Below, one piece after another: positions 18,668 through 28,243 of a stretch of DNA of 60,993 nt (positions within the stretch are counted from its first letter, which is position 1; the number at the start of each line of letters is the position of its first letter). This DNA comes from Methylocaldum sp035627495. GTDB lineage: Bacteria > Pseudomonadota > Gammaproteobacteria > Methylococcales > Methylococcaceae. The notes beneath the pieces are model-generated. The model had not been told where the DNA came from, ran no database searches, and was given only the letters and a program-made list of their open reading frames with translations. The stretch spans positions 1-60,993 of the forward strand of contig NZ_DASPLO010000137.1 of NCBI RefSeq assembly GCF_035627495.1, given 5' to 3'. Position numbers and translations under genes: made by a program.

Positions 18668-20158
18668 TCAGTCGCATTCGTAAGATTTCTGAACCCGTCC
18701 GTTCTCGTCCACGGTTTCAAGTCTCGCTTTGAATCCCCACAGCCGGCGCACATGCCGCAGCATCTCGTTGGTGCTCTCTCCCAAGGGGCGGCGGAAGTGC
18801 TGGTAGTGACGCAGGGTTAACGACCGGTCGCCGCGGGTATCTACGCGATAGACCTGAATGCTGGGCTCCAAGTTGCCGAGGTTGTACTGATCGGACAGCA
18901 CGTGCCGAACGGCCCGGTAACCATCTTCGTCGTGAATATGGGTAATTTCCAATTCATCGTTCGAATCGTCGTCCAGAACGCTGAACAGCTTGAAGTCCCG
19001 AATAACCTTCGGCGAAAGATACTGGGCAATGAAACTCTCGTCCTTGAAATTGCGCATGGCGAAATCCAGCGCCTTGACCCAATCGGCGTTCGCGAGATCA
19101 GGAAACCATTTCCGGTCTTCGTCGGTGGGATGTTCGCAGATACGGCGAATGTCGCTCATCATCGCCAATCCCAAGGCATAAGGGTTGATTCCCGAAAAAT
19201 GATTGCTGTGATACGGCGGCTGACTGATGACGTTGGTATGCGATTGCAGGAATTCCAGCATAAAGCCGTCGGTCACCAACCCTTCGTCGTAGAGTTTATT
19301 TAAAAGGGTGTAATGCCAGAAGGTAGCCCAGCCTTCGTTCATCACCTTGGTTTGGCGCTGCGGGTAAAGGTATTGAGCGATCTTACGGACGATGCGGATG
19401 ACCTCCCGCTGCCATGATTCCAACAGGGGCGCGTTCTTCTCGAAGAAATAAAGGAGGTTTTCCTCGGGCTCGGGCGGGAAATGAGGGGCGTGCTCGTGGG
19501 GGTATCGCTCCTTTTTCGGCACCGTGCGCAACCACAAATCGTTGACCTGTGATTGGAGATATTCCTCGCGCTCCTTCTGCCTGAGCTTCTCCTCGGTCAA
19601 CGAAAGCGGCGGCGGCCGACGATAGCGGTCCACGCCGTAATTCATCAACGCATGGCAGGAATCCAGGAGCTCCTCTACCGCTGAGACGCCATGCCGCTCT
19701 TCGCATTCGGCGATGTAATTGCGGGCGAACACCAGGTAGTCGACGATGGCGTCGGCGTTGGTCCAGGTCTTGAACAGGTAATTGTTCTTGAAAAACGAAT
19801 TATGGCCGTAACAGGCGTGGGCGATAACCAGCGCCTGCATGGTCATGCTGTTTTCTTCCATGAGATACGCGATACACGGATTGGAGTTGATAACCAGCTC
19901 GTAGGCCAGCCCCATGTAACCGCGCCGATAGCTCTTCTCGACGGTCAAAAACTGCTTGCCGAAGGACCAGTGCGGGTAAAACACCGGCATGCCCGTGCTC
20001 GAATAGCAGTCCATCATCTGTTCCGAGGTGATGACCTCGATTTGGTTGGGATAAGTGTCCAAACCGAAATCGGCCGCAAGTCGACCGATCTCGGCGTCAT
20101 AGATCTGAAGTAGCTCGAAAGTCCATTCGGAGCCTTCTGAAAGAGGTTTGCGGCTCAT
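18668..20158 (-). CDS. spoVR: SpoVR family protein (YcgB-like)
   Basis: The 496-residue SpoVR-like protein matches E. coli YcgB (about 510) and begins at MSRKPLSEGSEWTFELLQIY. Conserved stretches include GMPVFYPHWSFGKQF, LVINSNPCIAYLMEEN, HACYGHNSFFKNNYLF, VMNEGWATFWHY and GINPYALG. The His/Glu pattern in the HACYGHN and NEGWATFWH stretches hints at metal binding, but no activity is established. The open frame extends 67 codons further, yet the ATG at 20158 overlaps the yeaH stop by 4 bp, which fits coupled translation. It is the last gene of the prkA-yeaH-spoVR set, which in E. coli is induced in stationary phase and stress. Confidence 0.93.
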   Translation of the reverse strand: MSRKPLSEGSEWTFELLQIYDAEIGRLAADFGLDTYPNQIEVITSEQMMDCYSSTGMPVFYPHWSFGKQFLTVEKSYRRGYMGLAYELVINSNPCIAYLMEENSMTMQALVIAHACYGHNSFFKNNYLFKTWTNADAIVDYLVFARNYIAECEERHGVSAVEELLDSCHALMNYGVDRYRRPPPLSLTEEKLRQKEREEYLQSQVNDLWLRTVPKKERYPHEHAPHFPPEPEENLLYFFEKNAPLLESWQREVIRIVRKIAQYLYPQRQTKVMNEGWATFWHYTLLNKLYDEGLVTDGFMLEFLQSHTNVISQPPYHSNHFSGINPYALGLAMMSDIRRICEHPTDEDRKWFPDLANADWVKALDFAMRNFKDESFIAQYLSPKVIRDFKLFSVLDDDSNDELEITHIHDEDGYRAVRHVLSDQYNLGNLEPSIQVYRVDTRGDRSLTLRHYQHFRRPLGESTNEMLRHVRRLWGFKARLETVDENGRVQKSYECD

Positions 20159-21417
20159 GCCTGCTGCTTCTTGAATAGTTCTCGAAAGACCGGATAAATG
20201 TCCGCGGCGCTGTAAATCGGCTGCATGGCGAAGTTCGGCCATTGTTCCGCCACCTTTTCGTATTCCATCCACAGGCTGTGGGGCTCGTGGTTGTTGATCT
20301 CGATGTACGCGTAATACTGCACGCTCGGCATGATGTCCTCGATCAGCAAGCGCGAGCAATTCGTCGAGTCCTCGGGCCAGTTGTCGCCGTCCGACGCCTG
20401 TGCCCCATAGATGTTCCAGTCTCCTGACGGATAGCGGTCGCGGATGACATCCCTCATCAGCTCAAGGGCGCTCGACACGACGGTGCCGCCCGTTTCGCGG
20501 GAATAGAAAAAATCCTGCTCGTCCACCTCCAACGCCACCGTATGATGGCGAATAAAGACCACATCTGTCTTTTCGTAATTTCGTGTAAGAAACAGGTAAA
20601 GCAACAGGAAAAAGCGCTTCGCAAGATTCTTTTTCACTTCGTCCATGGAGCCGGAGACATCCATGAGACAAAACATCACGGCCTGGGTGCTGGGCTTGGG
20701 AACCAAAATACGGTTTCGGAAACGCAGGTCGAAGGTATCGAGGAATGGCACCGCCTGTATCTTTTGCTCCAGCAGGGCGATTTCCTCACCCAACACGGCG
20801 ATGCGTGCTTCGTCCGGCTCATCGGCATCAAGCAAATCCGCCAGTTCGGCTTCCAGTTCCCGCTTCCGATCGGCCGAGGGAGCCCGCAGCGCCGTGCGGC
20901 GAGCCAAAGCCTCCCGCATCGAGCGGATGACATGCAGGTTCGAGGGCGATCCGTCGCTGGTGAAACCCGCTCGCTGACTCTTGAAAGAGGCTTCTCTCGC
21001 TAGCTGTCTCTTCACCATGTTCGGCAGCTCGAGATCCTCGAAGATGAATTCCAGGAATTCCTCGCGGGACAGCTCGAATACGAATTCGTCCATGCCCTCA
21101 CCGCTATCGCTGGCCCGGTTGCCGGAGCCGCCCTCTTCATCCTCCGGGCGCGGCACCTTGTCGCCGGCGATAAACTCCTTGTTGCCGGGCTGCACAACTT
21201 CCCTCCGACCACCCTGCCCATGCCGAAATATCGGTTCCGAAATATCTTTCGTCGGAATCTGAATCTTTTCGCCACGGTCGACATCCGTAACCGACCGCTT
21301 CGCAACAGCCTCGGCGACCGCCTTGCGAATCTGACGTCGAAAACGCTGGAGAAAGCGCTGTCTATTGACAGCGCTTTTGTTCTTGGGGTTTAGGCGACGG
21401 TCTATGAATTGACTCAT
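20155..21417 (-). CDS. yeaH: DUF444/YeaH family VWA-domain protein
   Basis: The 420-residue protein starts with a basic region (QRFLQRFRRQIRKAV) and has a glycine-rich acidic segment near residue 95. A C-terminal von Willebrand A-like domain carries the MIDAS-type motif CLMDVSGSMDE and TGGTVVSSALELM. This is the YeaH/YhbH family, always found beside PrkA kinase, whose activity or signalling it is thought to serve. It begins 23 bp after the prkA stop and overlaps spoVR. Length and context make the identification firm; the biochemical role remains unclear. Confidence 0.93.
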   Translation of the reverse strand: MSQFIDRRLNPKNKSAVNRQRFLQRFRRQIRKAVAEAVAKRSVTDVDRGEKIQIPTKDISEPIFRHGQGGRREVVQPGNKEFIAGDKVPRPEDEEGGSGNRASDSGEGMDEFVFELSREEFLEFIFEDLELPNMVKRQLAREASFKSQRAGFTSDGSPSNLHVIRSMREALARRTALRAPSADRKRELEAELADLLDADEPDEARIAVLGEEIALLEQKIQAVPFLDTFDLRFRNRILVPKPSTQAVMFCLMDVSGSMDEVKKNLAKRFFLLLYLFLTRNYEKTDVVFIRHHTVALEVDEQDFFYSRETGGTVVSSALELMRDVIRDRYPSGDWNIYGAQASDGDNWPEDSTNCSRLLIEDIMPSVQYYAYIEINNHEPHSLWMEYEKVAEQWPNFAMQPIYSAADIYPVFRELFKKQQA

Positions 21418-21440
21418 GGGTTTGATTACCTATCGCTCGG

Positions 21441-23363
21441 TTAAGAGGACTTGCGCACCCTGAGATACCATTCGCACAACAGCCGCACCTGTTTGGGCGT
21501 GTACCCTTTGTGAACCATGCGGTTCACGAATTCCTCATGCTTCTTCTGGTCGTCTACCGATGCCTTGGCGTTGAAGGAGATCACCGGCAGCAGTTCCTCG
21601 GTATTGGCAAACATTTTCTTCTCGATCACCGCACGCAGCTTCTCATAGCTGGTCCAGGCCGGGTTCTTGCCGCTGTTCTTGGCGCGGGCACGCAGCACGA
21701 AGTTCACCACTTCGTTGCGGAAGTCTTTGGGATTGCTGATACCGGCCGGCTTTTCGATCTTTTCCAGTTCCTCGTTGAGAGCCCTGCGGTCAAAGCTCTC
21801 ACCCGTATCGGGATCGCGGTATTCCTGATCCTGAATCCAATAATCGGCATACGTCACGTAACGGTCGAAGATGTTCTGTCCGTACTCGGAATACGACTCC
21901 AGATAAGCGGTCTGGACTTCCTTGCCGATGAAATCCACATAGCGAGGCACCAGAAATTCCTTGATGAAGCGCAGATAACGCTCCTGCACCTCCGGCGGGA
22001 ACTGCTCCTGTGGGATCTGCTGTTCAAGCGTATACAGCAAGTGAACGGGATTCGCCGCGACTTCGGAATGGTCGAAGTTGAATACTTTCGACAGGATCTT
22101 GAACGCAAAGCGCGTGGATAGCCCGGCCATTCCTTCATCTACGCCGGCGAAGTCTCGGTATTCCTGATAGGACTTCGCTTTAGGATCGGTATCCTTCAGG
22201 TTCTCGCCGTCGTAAACCCGCATTTTCGAATAAATGTTGGAGTTCTCCGGTTCTTTAAGCCGCGACAGCACGGCGAACTGAGCCAGCATTTTCAGAGTGT
22301 GAGGCGCACAGGACGCATCGGACAGAGAACTGTGGATCAAGAGTTTCTCGTAAATCTTGACCTCTTCCGAAACCCTTAAGCAATACGGCACTTTGACCAC
22401 GTAAACGCGGTCCAGAAAGGCCTCGTTGTTCTTGTTGTTCTTGAATTGCAGCCACTCGGACTCGTTCGAGTGGGCCATGATGATGCCCTCGAACGGAATG
22501 GCGGAAAGGCCTTCCGTGCCTTTGTAGTTCCCCTCCTGGGTGGCCGTCAGCAGGGGATGCAGCACCTTGATCGGCGCCTTGAACATTTCGACGAATTCCA
22601 TAATGCCCCGGTTGCCGAGGCAAAGCCCGCCCGAGAAACTGTAGGCATCCGGATCGTCTTGGCTGAAGCGCTCCAATTTCCTGATGTCGACCTTGCCGAC
22701 CAGTGACGAGATGTCCTGGTTGTTCTCGTCGCCCGGTTCGGTCTTCGAAACCGCCCGTTGATCCAACATGGACGGACGGACCTTGACGACGCGGAATTTC
22801 GTGATGTCGCCGTTGTACTCGTGCAGGCGCTTCACCGCCCAAGGCGACATGATGGTGTTGAAATAACGGCGCGGAATGCCGTACTCGTTTTCCAGGATGG
22901 GACCGTCCTCTTCAGGATCGAACAGGCCGAGCGGGGATTCGTTGATGGGCGAACCCTTGATGGCGTAAAACGGCGCCTGCTCCATGAGGTGCTTCAGCTT
23001 CTCGGCCAGCGAGGACTTGCCGCCTCCCACGGGTCCCAGCAGGTACAGGATTTGTTTGCGCTCTTCCAGTCCCTGAGCGGCATGGCGGAAAAATGCCACG
23101 ATCTGCTCGATAGTCTCCTCCATGCCGTAAAAATCAGCAAAAGCCGGATAGCGCTTGATGACTTTGTTGGCAAAAATCCGTGAAAGCCGCGGCTCCAGCC
23201 GCGTATCGTGCAACTCGGGTTCGCCGATGGCGATCAGCATACGCTCGGCGGGACTTGCGTAAGCCGTCGGTTCCTTACGGCAGATTTCTAGATACTCCTG
23301 AAGTGAATACTCCTCCTCGCGGGCTTTTTCATAGCGGGATTGGTAGTGATCGAAGATACCCAT
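21441..23363 (-). CDS. prkA: PrkA/YeaG serine protein kinase
   Basis: The 640-residue protein has the PrkA AAA domain at its N-terminal half: P-loop LLGPVGGGKSSLAEKL at about residues 110-125, plus GIMEFVEMFKAP and LHPLLTATQEGNYKGT. A C-terminal kinase-like domain ends in KQVRLLCEWYLRVRK. Length equals E. coli YeaG (644). It is the first gene of the prkA-yeaH-spoVR operon, known from E. coli as RpoS-linked and involved in nitrogen starvation and stress adaptation. A GGAGACC element lies upstream of the ATG. The promoter must lie in the 580-bp gap to the divergent ABC importer gene. Confidence 0.95.
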   Translation of the reverse strand: MGIFDHYQSRYEKAREEEYSLQEYLEICRKEPTAYASPAERMLIAIGEPELHDTRLEPRLSRIFANKVIKRYPAFADFYGMEETIEQIVAFFRHAAQGLEERKQILYLLGPVGGGKSSLAEKLKHLMEQAPFYAIKGSPINESPLGLFDPEEDGPILENEYGIPRRYFNTIMSPWAVKRLHEYNGDITKFRVVKVRPSMLDQRAVSKTEPGDENNQDISSLVGKVDIRKLERFSQDDPDAYSFSGGLCLGNRGIMEFVEMFKAPIKVLHPLLTATQEGNYKGTEGLSAIPFEGIIMAHSNESEWLQFKNNKNNEAFLDRVYVVKVPYCLRVSEEVKIYEKLLIHSSLSDASCAPHTLKMLAQFAVLSRLKEPENSNIYSKMRVYDGENLKDTDPKAKSYQEYRDFAGVDEGMAGLSTRFAFKILSKVFNFDHSEVAANPVHLLYTLEQQIPQEQFPPEVQERYLRFIKEFLVPRYVDFIGKEVQTAYLESYSEYGQNIFDRYVTYADYWIQDQEYRDPDTGESFDRRALNEELEKIEKPAGISNPKDFRNEVVNFVLRARAKNSGKNPAWTSYEKLRAVIEKKMFANTEELLPVISFNAKASVDDQKKHEEFVNRMVHKGYTPKQVRLLCEWYLRVRKSS

Positions 23364-23944
23364 AGATGTGAGGTCTCCTCTGCATTCGGCAGATGCTCAA
23401 AAGGTCTTAACGTCTCAGGCGAAAGACCGCAAGCTGCCACGTTCGATATCGCGTTGTCGGATGAGACAACGAGCGTGTTAACTGTCCCTATCACAGCGAA
23501 CGGGGCTTTCTAACTAAATCATCCGCACAACGAAGCGCGGCGCTCGCGGCTCTTACCGCTAAGACGTAGCCTAACATATTTCGGTTCCTCGACTGCGCGA
23601 CCGCCCAAGAAAAACTTTATGCCAAAGCAAAGCGCATCGCGCGTGTAATCAAACTGTGTCGAAATGCATGCCGAGCAATACGCATTCATCCACATAACGC
23701 CGAGCCCAAAGCTCGCTCCACTGTATTGTTCCCTTTAAGTATTAGAAGTAATCGTTGACCATACGTTCGACGATAAACGGCGGAGTTTACCGTCGGATAC
23801 CTCCAGGACAAGGTTTGTCAGTTCGAACCCGCTCGTCATCCGGTTTGCCGCTCCCAACCGCACTTGACACAAAACCCGGGCCGGTGTTCCACTTCGAGTC
23901 ACAAGGAGCAGCACGTTTGAACTCCAAGGAGACCGGACTTCCCG
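23364..23944. promoter_or_regulatory. Divergent intergenic region between prkA and the ABC importer
   Basis: About 580 bp separate the two divergent operons, so promoters for both should lie here. I see no convincing -35/-10 pair, palindrome or terminator, and the open frames in it lack ribosome sites. AAGGAG at 23926-23931 is the likely ribosome site for the binding-protein gene, although its 13-bp spacing is long. Confidence 0.5.
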
Positions 23945-25261
23945 ATGGACGTCTACCGCCTGAGAGCAAGACGCTTTTTCTCGGCTAGATGGCCGATCCG
24001 CATCTTGGTTTGGCGCATCTTCGCGTTCTCTCGCCGGCTACTTCTGCTGTCTCTCGGCTTGTTGGCATGGTCCTGCCGCAATCCGGAATCTGTCGGACCG
24101 CCCCATCTAGCCTGGTACGTGTTCGACGAACCCTCCGGCGCCTATCGAGAAGCTGTCCGACGTTGCACCGAGTTCGCGGAAGACGGCTATCGCATCGATC
24201 TCGTCCCCTTGCCCAGTGACGCCGATCAGCAGCGGGAGCAATTGACGCGCCGCTTGGCCGCGCACGACGAGGCCATCGACATCATTGGGATGGACGTGAT
24301 CTGGACCGCCGAATTTGCAGAGGCGGGCTGGATACGGAAATGGCCTTCGGGACCGGCGCAAACGGCTATTGCCGGCCGGTTTCCGATAACTGTTCAAAGT
24401 GCGACTTATATGGATGCACTTTGGGCGATGCCTTTCACCACCAATGCCCAGTTGCTTTGGTATCGGACCGACCGGGTCCGGGCCCCGCCGGATACCTGGG
24501 ACGATATGCTCGGTTTGGCCGAGGAGTTGGGCAAGAACGGCCGGATTCAGATACAGGGCGAACGCTACGAAGGTCTGACTGTCCTTTTTGCCTCTCTGCT
24601 CGCCTCGGCCGGCGGCAGAATTCTCGACGAAGGCGGAAAGCGGGTCTCCCTGGAGCCCGAGCCCACCCGGAAGGCCCTTAGCATGATGCGGCGATTGGCG
24701 ACTTCTCCCTCTGCCGATCCGGGATTGTCCACCAGCCGGGAAGACCAAGCGCGGTTGGCCTTCGAAACGGGCAACTCGTCGTTCATGCTTAATTACACGT
24801 TCGTCTGGCCCAGCGCTCAACAAAACGCGCCCAACGTGGCGGCGCATATGGGCTGGGCACGCTGGCCAGGGGTTCTGCCCGACCGGCCTAGCCGGGTTAC
24901 GGTCGGAGGACTCAATGTCGCCGTCAGCGCTTATTCCCGATATCCCGAACTTGCCTTTCGCGCGGCCGAATGTCTGGCAAGCACGGATAATCAGCGCATC
25001 GCCGCGGAACGAGGGGGGCTCCCGCCCACCGTATACGCGCTCTACGATGATCCCGCCGTACGCCGCCGACTGCCGTTTGCAGATGTGCTGCGGGCAACAC
25101 TTAAGGATGCGGTGCAGCGTCCCCAAACGCCGCTGTACAACGACGTCTCTCTAGCCATCAGCCGCACCCTCCATCCCATGCACGATATCGATCCGGATCG
25201 GGATGCAGCGCGTTTGCAGGCGGCGGTGCAGCGCGCCTTGCGTTCGGAAGGGCTCCTATGA
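23945..25261 (+). CDS. Sugar ABC transporter substrate-binding protein
   Basis: The 438-residue family 1 extracellular solute-binding protein has an unusually arginine-rich N-terminus, then a hydrophobic segment ending LLLLSLGLLAWSCRN. The cysteine there is probably lipidated, although the residue at -3 is atypical. Mature features are PLPSDADQQREQLTRRLAA, a DIIGMDVIW box, DALWAMPFTTNAQLLWYRTD and GGLNVAVSAYSRYPELAFRA, as in maltose/trehalose-type binding proteins (ThuE/LpqY-like). It overlaps the first permease gene by 4 bp. The ligand is most likely an oligosaccharide or trehalose, judged from the family and from the downstream GH15 enzyme. Confidence 0.87.
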   Translation: MDVYRLRARRFFSARWPIRILVWRIFAFSRRLLLLSLGLLAWSCRNPESVGPPHLAWYVFDEPSGAYREAVRRCTEFAEDGYRIDLVPLPSDADQQREQLTRRLAAHDEAIDIIGMDVIWTAEFAEAGWIRKWPSGPAQTAIAGRFPITVQSATYMDALWAMPFTTNAQLLWYRTDRVRAPPDTWDDMLGLAEELGKNGRIQIQGERYEGLTVLFASLLASAGGRILDEGGKRVSLEPEPTRKALSMMRRLATSPSADPGLSTSREDQARLAFETGNSSFMLNYTFVWPSAQQNAPNVAAHMGWARWPGVLPDRPSRVTVGGLNVAVSAYSRYPELAFRAAECLASTDNQRIAAERGGLPPTVYALYDDPAVRRRLPFADVLRATLKDAVQRPQTPLYNDVSLAISRTLHPMHDIDPDRDAARLQAAVQRALRSEGLL

Positions 25262-26121
25262 AGCGAGCCCGAAACGTTAAGGCCTGGCTTCTATGCGCCC
25301 CTGCACTGGCCGCCATGGCTTTGGTTACGGCCTACCCGATTCTATACGCCGCCCGGCTTTCACTTTACCGCTACGACCTTCGCTATGCCGCTCCTCCCGG
25401 CTTCACAGGTCTAAGCAACTATTTCAGCGTCCTAAGTTCGGAAATATGGTGGCAGGCGCTTTGGAATACGCTTCTGATCACGATCATTTCGGTCTTTTTC
25501 GAACTGGTGCTCGGATTCGTTCTCGCACTGCTCATGCATAAAGCCGTTTTCGGGCGACGTACGGTTCGTTCGGCGGTGTTGGTGCCTTACGCCATCATCA
25601 CCGTGGTTGCCGCTTTGGCCTGGAAGTTCGCGTTCGACCCGACCACCGGGTTCGTCAACAGTCTGCTCGATATCGATCAAGCCTGGCTCAATGAACGCTG
25701 GTCCGCGTTTGCCGTCATCATTCTCAGCGAGATCTGGAAGACGACTCCTTTCATGGCGCTCTTGCTGCTGGCCGGCCTGAGCCTCATTCCCAATGACGTG
25801 CTTAAGGCGGCCCGCGTCGATGGAGCCTCCGGCATACAGCGCTTCCGCCTTGTCACTCTGCCCTTGATGAAGCCATCCATTCTGGTAGCCCTGTTATTCC
25901 GGACCTTGGACGCGTTTCGCATCTTCGATTCGGTATATGTCCTGACGCGCGGCGCCCACGGCACCGAATCGGTATCCGTGATCGGGTATAACACGCTGAT
26001 TGCGCGCCTCAACCTGGGTTTGGGGTCGGCGGTGTCGGTGCTGATTTTTCTGTGCACGCTGGGAATCGCGCTGCTCTTCATCAAGGGCTTTGGAACGCCT
26101 TTGCTACGCACGGGACGATGA
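25258..26121 (+). CDS. Sugar ABC transporter permease, MalF type
   Basis: The 287-residue protein has six membrane helices. The inner-membrane permease EAA loop reads AARVDGASGIQRFRLVTLPLM, with the conserved G and L/P spacing that docks to the ATPase. WLLCAPALAAMALVTAYPIL is the first helix. It belongs to the MalF/UgpA/ThuF group and forms the channel with the next permease. Its ATG overlaps the binding-protein stop and the next start lies 1 bp after its own stop, so the operon is tight. Confidence 0.92.
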   Translation: MKRARNVKAWLLCAPALAAMALVTAYPILYAARLSLYRYDLRYAAPPGFTGLSNYFSVLSSEIWWQALWNTLLITIISVFFELVLGFVLALLMHKAVFGRRTVRSAVLVPYAIITVVAALAWKFAFDPTTGFVNSLLDIDQAWLNERWSAFAVIILSEIWKTTPFMALLLLAGLSLIPNDVLKAARVDGASGIQRFRLVTLPLMKPSILVALLFRTLDAFRIFDSVYVLTRGAHGTESVSVIGYNTLIARLNLGLGSAVSVLIFLCTLGIALLFIKGFGTPLLRTGR

Positions 26122-26122
26122 C

Positions 26123-26959
26123 ATGGGCCTAAAATTCGCCCGAATAGACGGATTTTTCGGCGCCTTGGGAAATATCTTCGCCGTTGCTTACGCGTTACTG
26201 CCCGTGGTCTGGATCGTATCGCTGTCGCTGAAGCCGGGACATGAACTCAACGACGCACGGTTTCTCCCGAATACCCTCAGTTTCGAACACTACCGGACAG
26301 TCTTCAACGACCCCCAATTTCCGGCCGCGCTCTTGAACTCGGTCGGCATAGCCCTGATCGCCACCGGACTATCCATACTGATCGCTATTTTTGCAGCCTA
26401 CGCCATCGTCCGGCTCGATTTTCGCGGCAAGCGCTGGATTTTTTACAGCACGCTCGCCGTGGCCATGTTTCCGCCGATATCCGTGGTCGGCCCCCTATTC
26501 GACCTGTGGCGCACGCTACGCCTTTTCGACACCTGGCCGGGCTTGATCCTTCCCTACCTGAGCTTCACGCTGCCCCTCGCCATTTGGACCTTGACCGCTT
26601 TTTTCCGCGAGGTCCCCTGGGAGCTGGAGCGAGCCGCCCGCGTAGACGGCGCCACGCCGTCTCAAGCCTTCCGGCAGATCATTTTGCCGCTGGCGGCGCC
26701 GGGAATCTTCGCTTCGGCCATTTTGGTTTTCATTTTCGCGTGGAACGACTTTCTGTTCGCCGCGTCCCTGACCTCCACGGATCGCGCTCGCACGGTGCCG
26801 GTCGCCATCGCGTTCTTCACGGGAAGCTCCCAATTCGAGCTGCCCACCGGTTCGATCGCTGCCGCTTCCGTGGTGGTCACGATACCGGTTATCGCACTGG
26901 TCCTGATTTTCCAGCGCCGCATCATAACCGGCCTCACAGCCGGCGCCGTGAAGGGATAA
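26123..26959 (+). CDS. Sugar ABC transporter permease, MalG type
   Basis: The 278-residue protein starts at MGLKFARIDGFF; the eleven extra upstream codons of the open frame overlap the previous gene and are rejected. It has six predicted helices, the MalG-type EAA loop ELERAARVDGATPSQAFRQI and a FAWNDFLFAASL segment near the C-terminus, as in other family members. It pairs with the MalF-type permease and the ATPase encoded next. Confidence 0.92.
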   Translation: MGLKFARIDGFFGALGNIFAVAYALLPVVWIVSLSLKPGHELNDARFLPNTLSFEHYRTVFNDPQFPAALLNSVGIALIATGLSILIAIFAAYAIVRLDFRGKRWIFYSTLAVAMFPPISVVGPLFDLWRTLRLFDTWPGLILPYLSFTLPLAIWTLTAFFREVPWELERAARVDGATPSQAFRQIILPLAAPGIFASAILVFIFAWNDFLFAASLTSTDRARTVPVAIAFFTGSSQFELPTGSIAAASVVVTIPVIALVLIFQRRIITGLTAGAVKG

Positions 26960-26973
26960 CGGGGAGAAGCGGA

Positions 26974-28122
26974 GTGGCCGAAATCGTCCTGGACCATGTC
27001 AGCAAACGTTTTGCCGGCGGGGCTTGGGCGGTCAGAAAGGCGAATTTCACCATTAGAGACGGGGAATTTTTTATTTTCGTGGGACCGTCCGGCTGCGGTA
27101 AATCCACCTTGCTCCATATGATCGTCGGTTTGGAGGACATCACCGAAGGCGAAATCCGGATCGACGGCAAAAGGATCAACGAGCTCGACCCAAGGGACCG
27201 CAACATGGCCATGGTGTTCCAAAGCTATGCGCTCTACCCCCACATGACGGTCAGGGAGAACATCGCTTTTCCGCTCAAGCTGGCCAAGCTCGCGCGCGAC
27301 GAGATCAAACGGCGGGTGGACGAGGCCGCGGCCATCCTCGAACTGGACCCGCTGCTCGACCGCAGACCCTCGGATCTCTCCGGCGGGCAGCGGCAACGGG
27401 TGGCCATGGGACGGGCGATCGTGCGAAGACCCCAGGTGTTCCTATTGGATGAACCCTTATCCAATCTCGACGCCCGGCTCCGCGTTCAGATGCGCACCGA
27501 GATCGCAGCCCTCCAGGAACGGCTGGGCATCACGACCATTTACGTTACTCACGATCAAACCGAAGCCATGGTGCTGGGCGATCGTGTGGCAATACTCCGG
27601 AAAGGCGAAGTCCAACAAATCGGAACGCCGAAGGAGCTGTACGAGGTGCCTCATAACGAATTCGTCGCCGGCTTCATCGGCTCGCCGTCGATGAATTTCC
27701 TACACGCCGAAATCAGCGATGCCCGTCTGCTGTTGCCCATAGGCCCCTGTCCTCTGCCGCCTTCTTTTCCCCTCGACCGTTTAAGCAACCGCAGCGTCGT
27801 CGCCGGCATCCGCCCCGAGCATTTTTTCCTGCCGGGATCGTCGCATCGAGTCGGCCCCGCCTTTCGCGCCGAAATCGCTTTGGTCGAATGGCTGGGCGCC
27901 GATCTTTACCTTCATGTCCGACCAACCCTGTCGCCCCTGGCGTTAAGGGATGAATCATCGATCATCGAGCCGGAAACCCAACGGGCTGGAATCACTTTGA
28001 TTGCCCGCGTGCCTCCGGACCTTCGGCTCCAGCGCGGCGATCGGATCGAATTGGCTTATGACGCGAGCAAGGTTCAACTGTTCGATGCCGATACGGGCGA
28101 AAGTTTTTTGCGGAACCATTGA
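26974..28122 (+). CDS. Sugar ABC transporter ATP-binding protein (MalK/UgpC type)
   Basis: The 382-residue ATPase has Walker A GPSGCGKSTLLHMIVGLE, Q-loop MVFQSYALYPHMTV, signature LSGGQRQRVAMGRAI, Walker B VFLLDEPLSNLDARLR and the switch His in YVTHDQTEAM. The C-terminal 140 residues form the TOBE/regulatory domain (VVAGIRPEHFFLPG). The start is a GTG at 26974 preceded by GGGGAG; the open frame's upstream 156 codons are an out-of-frame run through the permease gene. It powers the sugar importer encoded directly before it. Confidence 0.93.
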   Translation: MAEIVLDHVSKRFAGGAWAVRKANFTIRDGEFFIFVGPSGCGKSTLLHMIVGLEDITEGEIRIDGKRINELDPRDRNMAMVFQSYALYPHMTVRENIAFPLKLAKLARDEIKRRVDEAAAILELDPLLDRRPSDLSGGQRQRVAMGRAIVRRPQVFLLDEPLSNLDARLRVQMRTEIAALQERLGITTIYVTHDQTEAMVLGDRVAILRKGEVQQIGTPKELYEVPHNEFVAGFIGSPSMNFLHAEISDARLLLPIGPCPLPPSFPLDRLSNRSVVAGIRPEHFFLPGSSHRVGPAFRAEIALVEWLGADLYLHVRPTLSPLALRDESSIIEPETQRAGITLIARVPPDLRLQRGDRIELAYDASKVQLFDADTGESFLRNH

Positions 28123-28243
28123 AATCGAGGTCTGTCGAAGCGCCTTCGATGACTTGGCACCTGTTGATAAGCCATGTTCGGACGTCCTCCTGTGGGTCAA
28201 GAAAAACTTTGCAGCGATCAAAATAAACGTATAGGAAACCGCT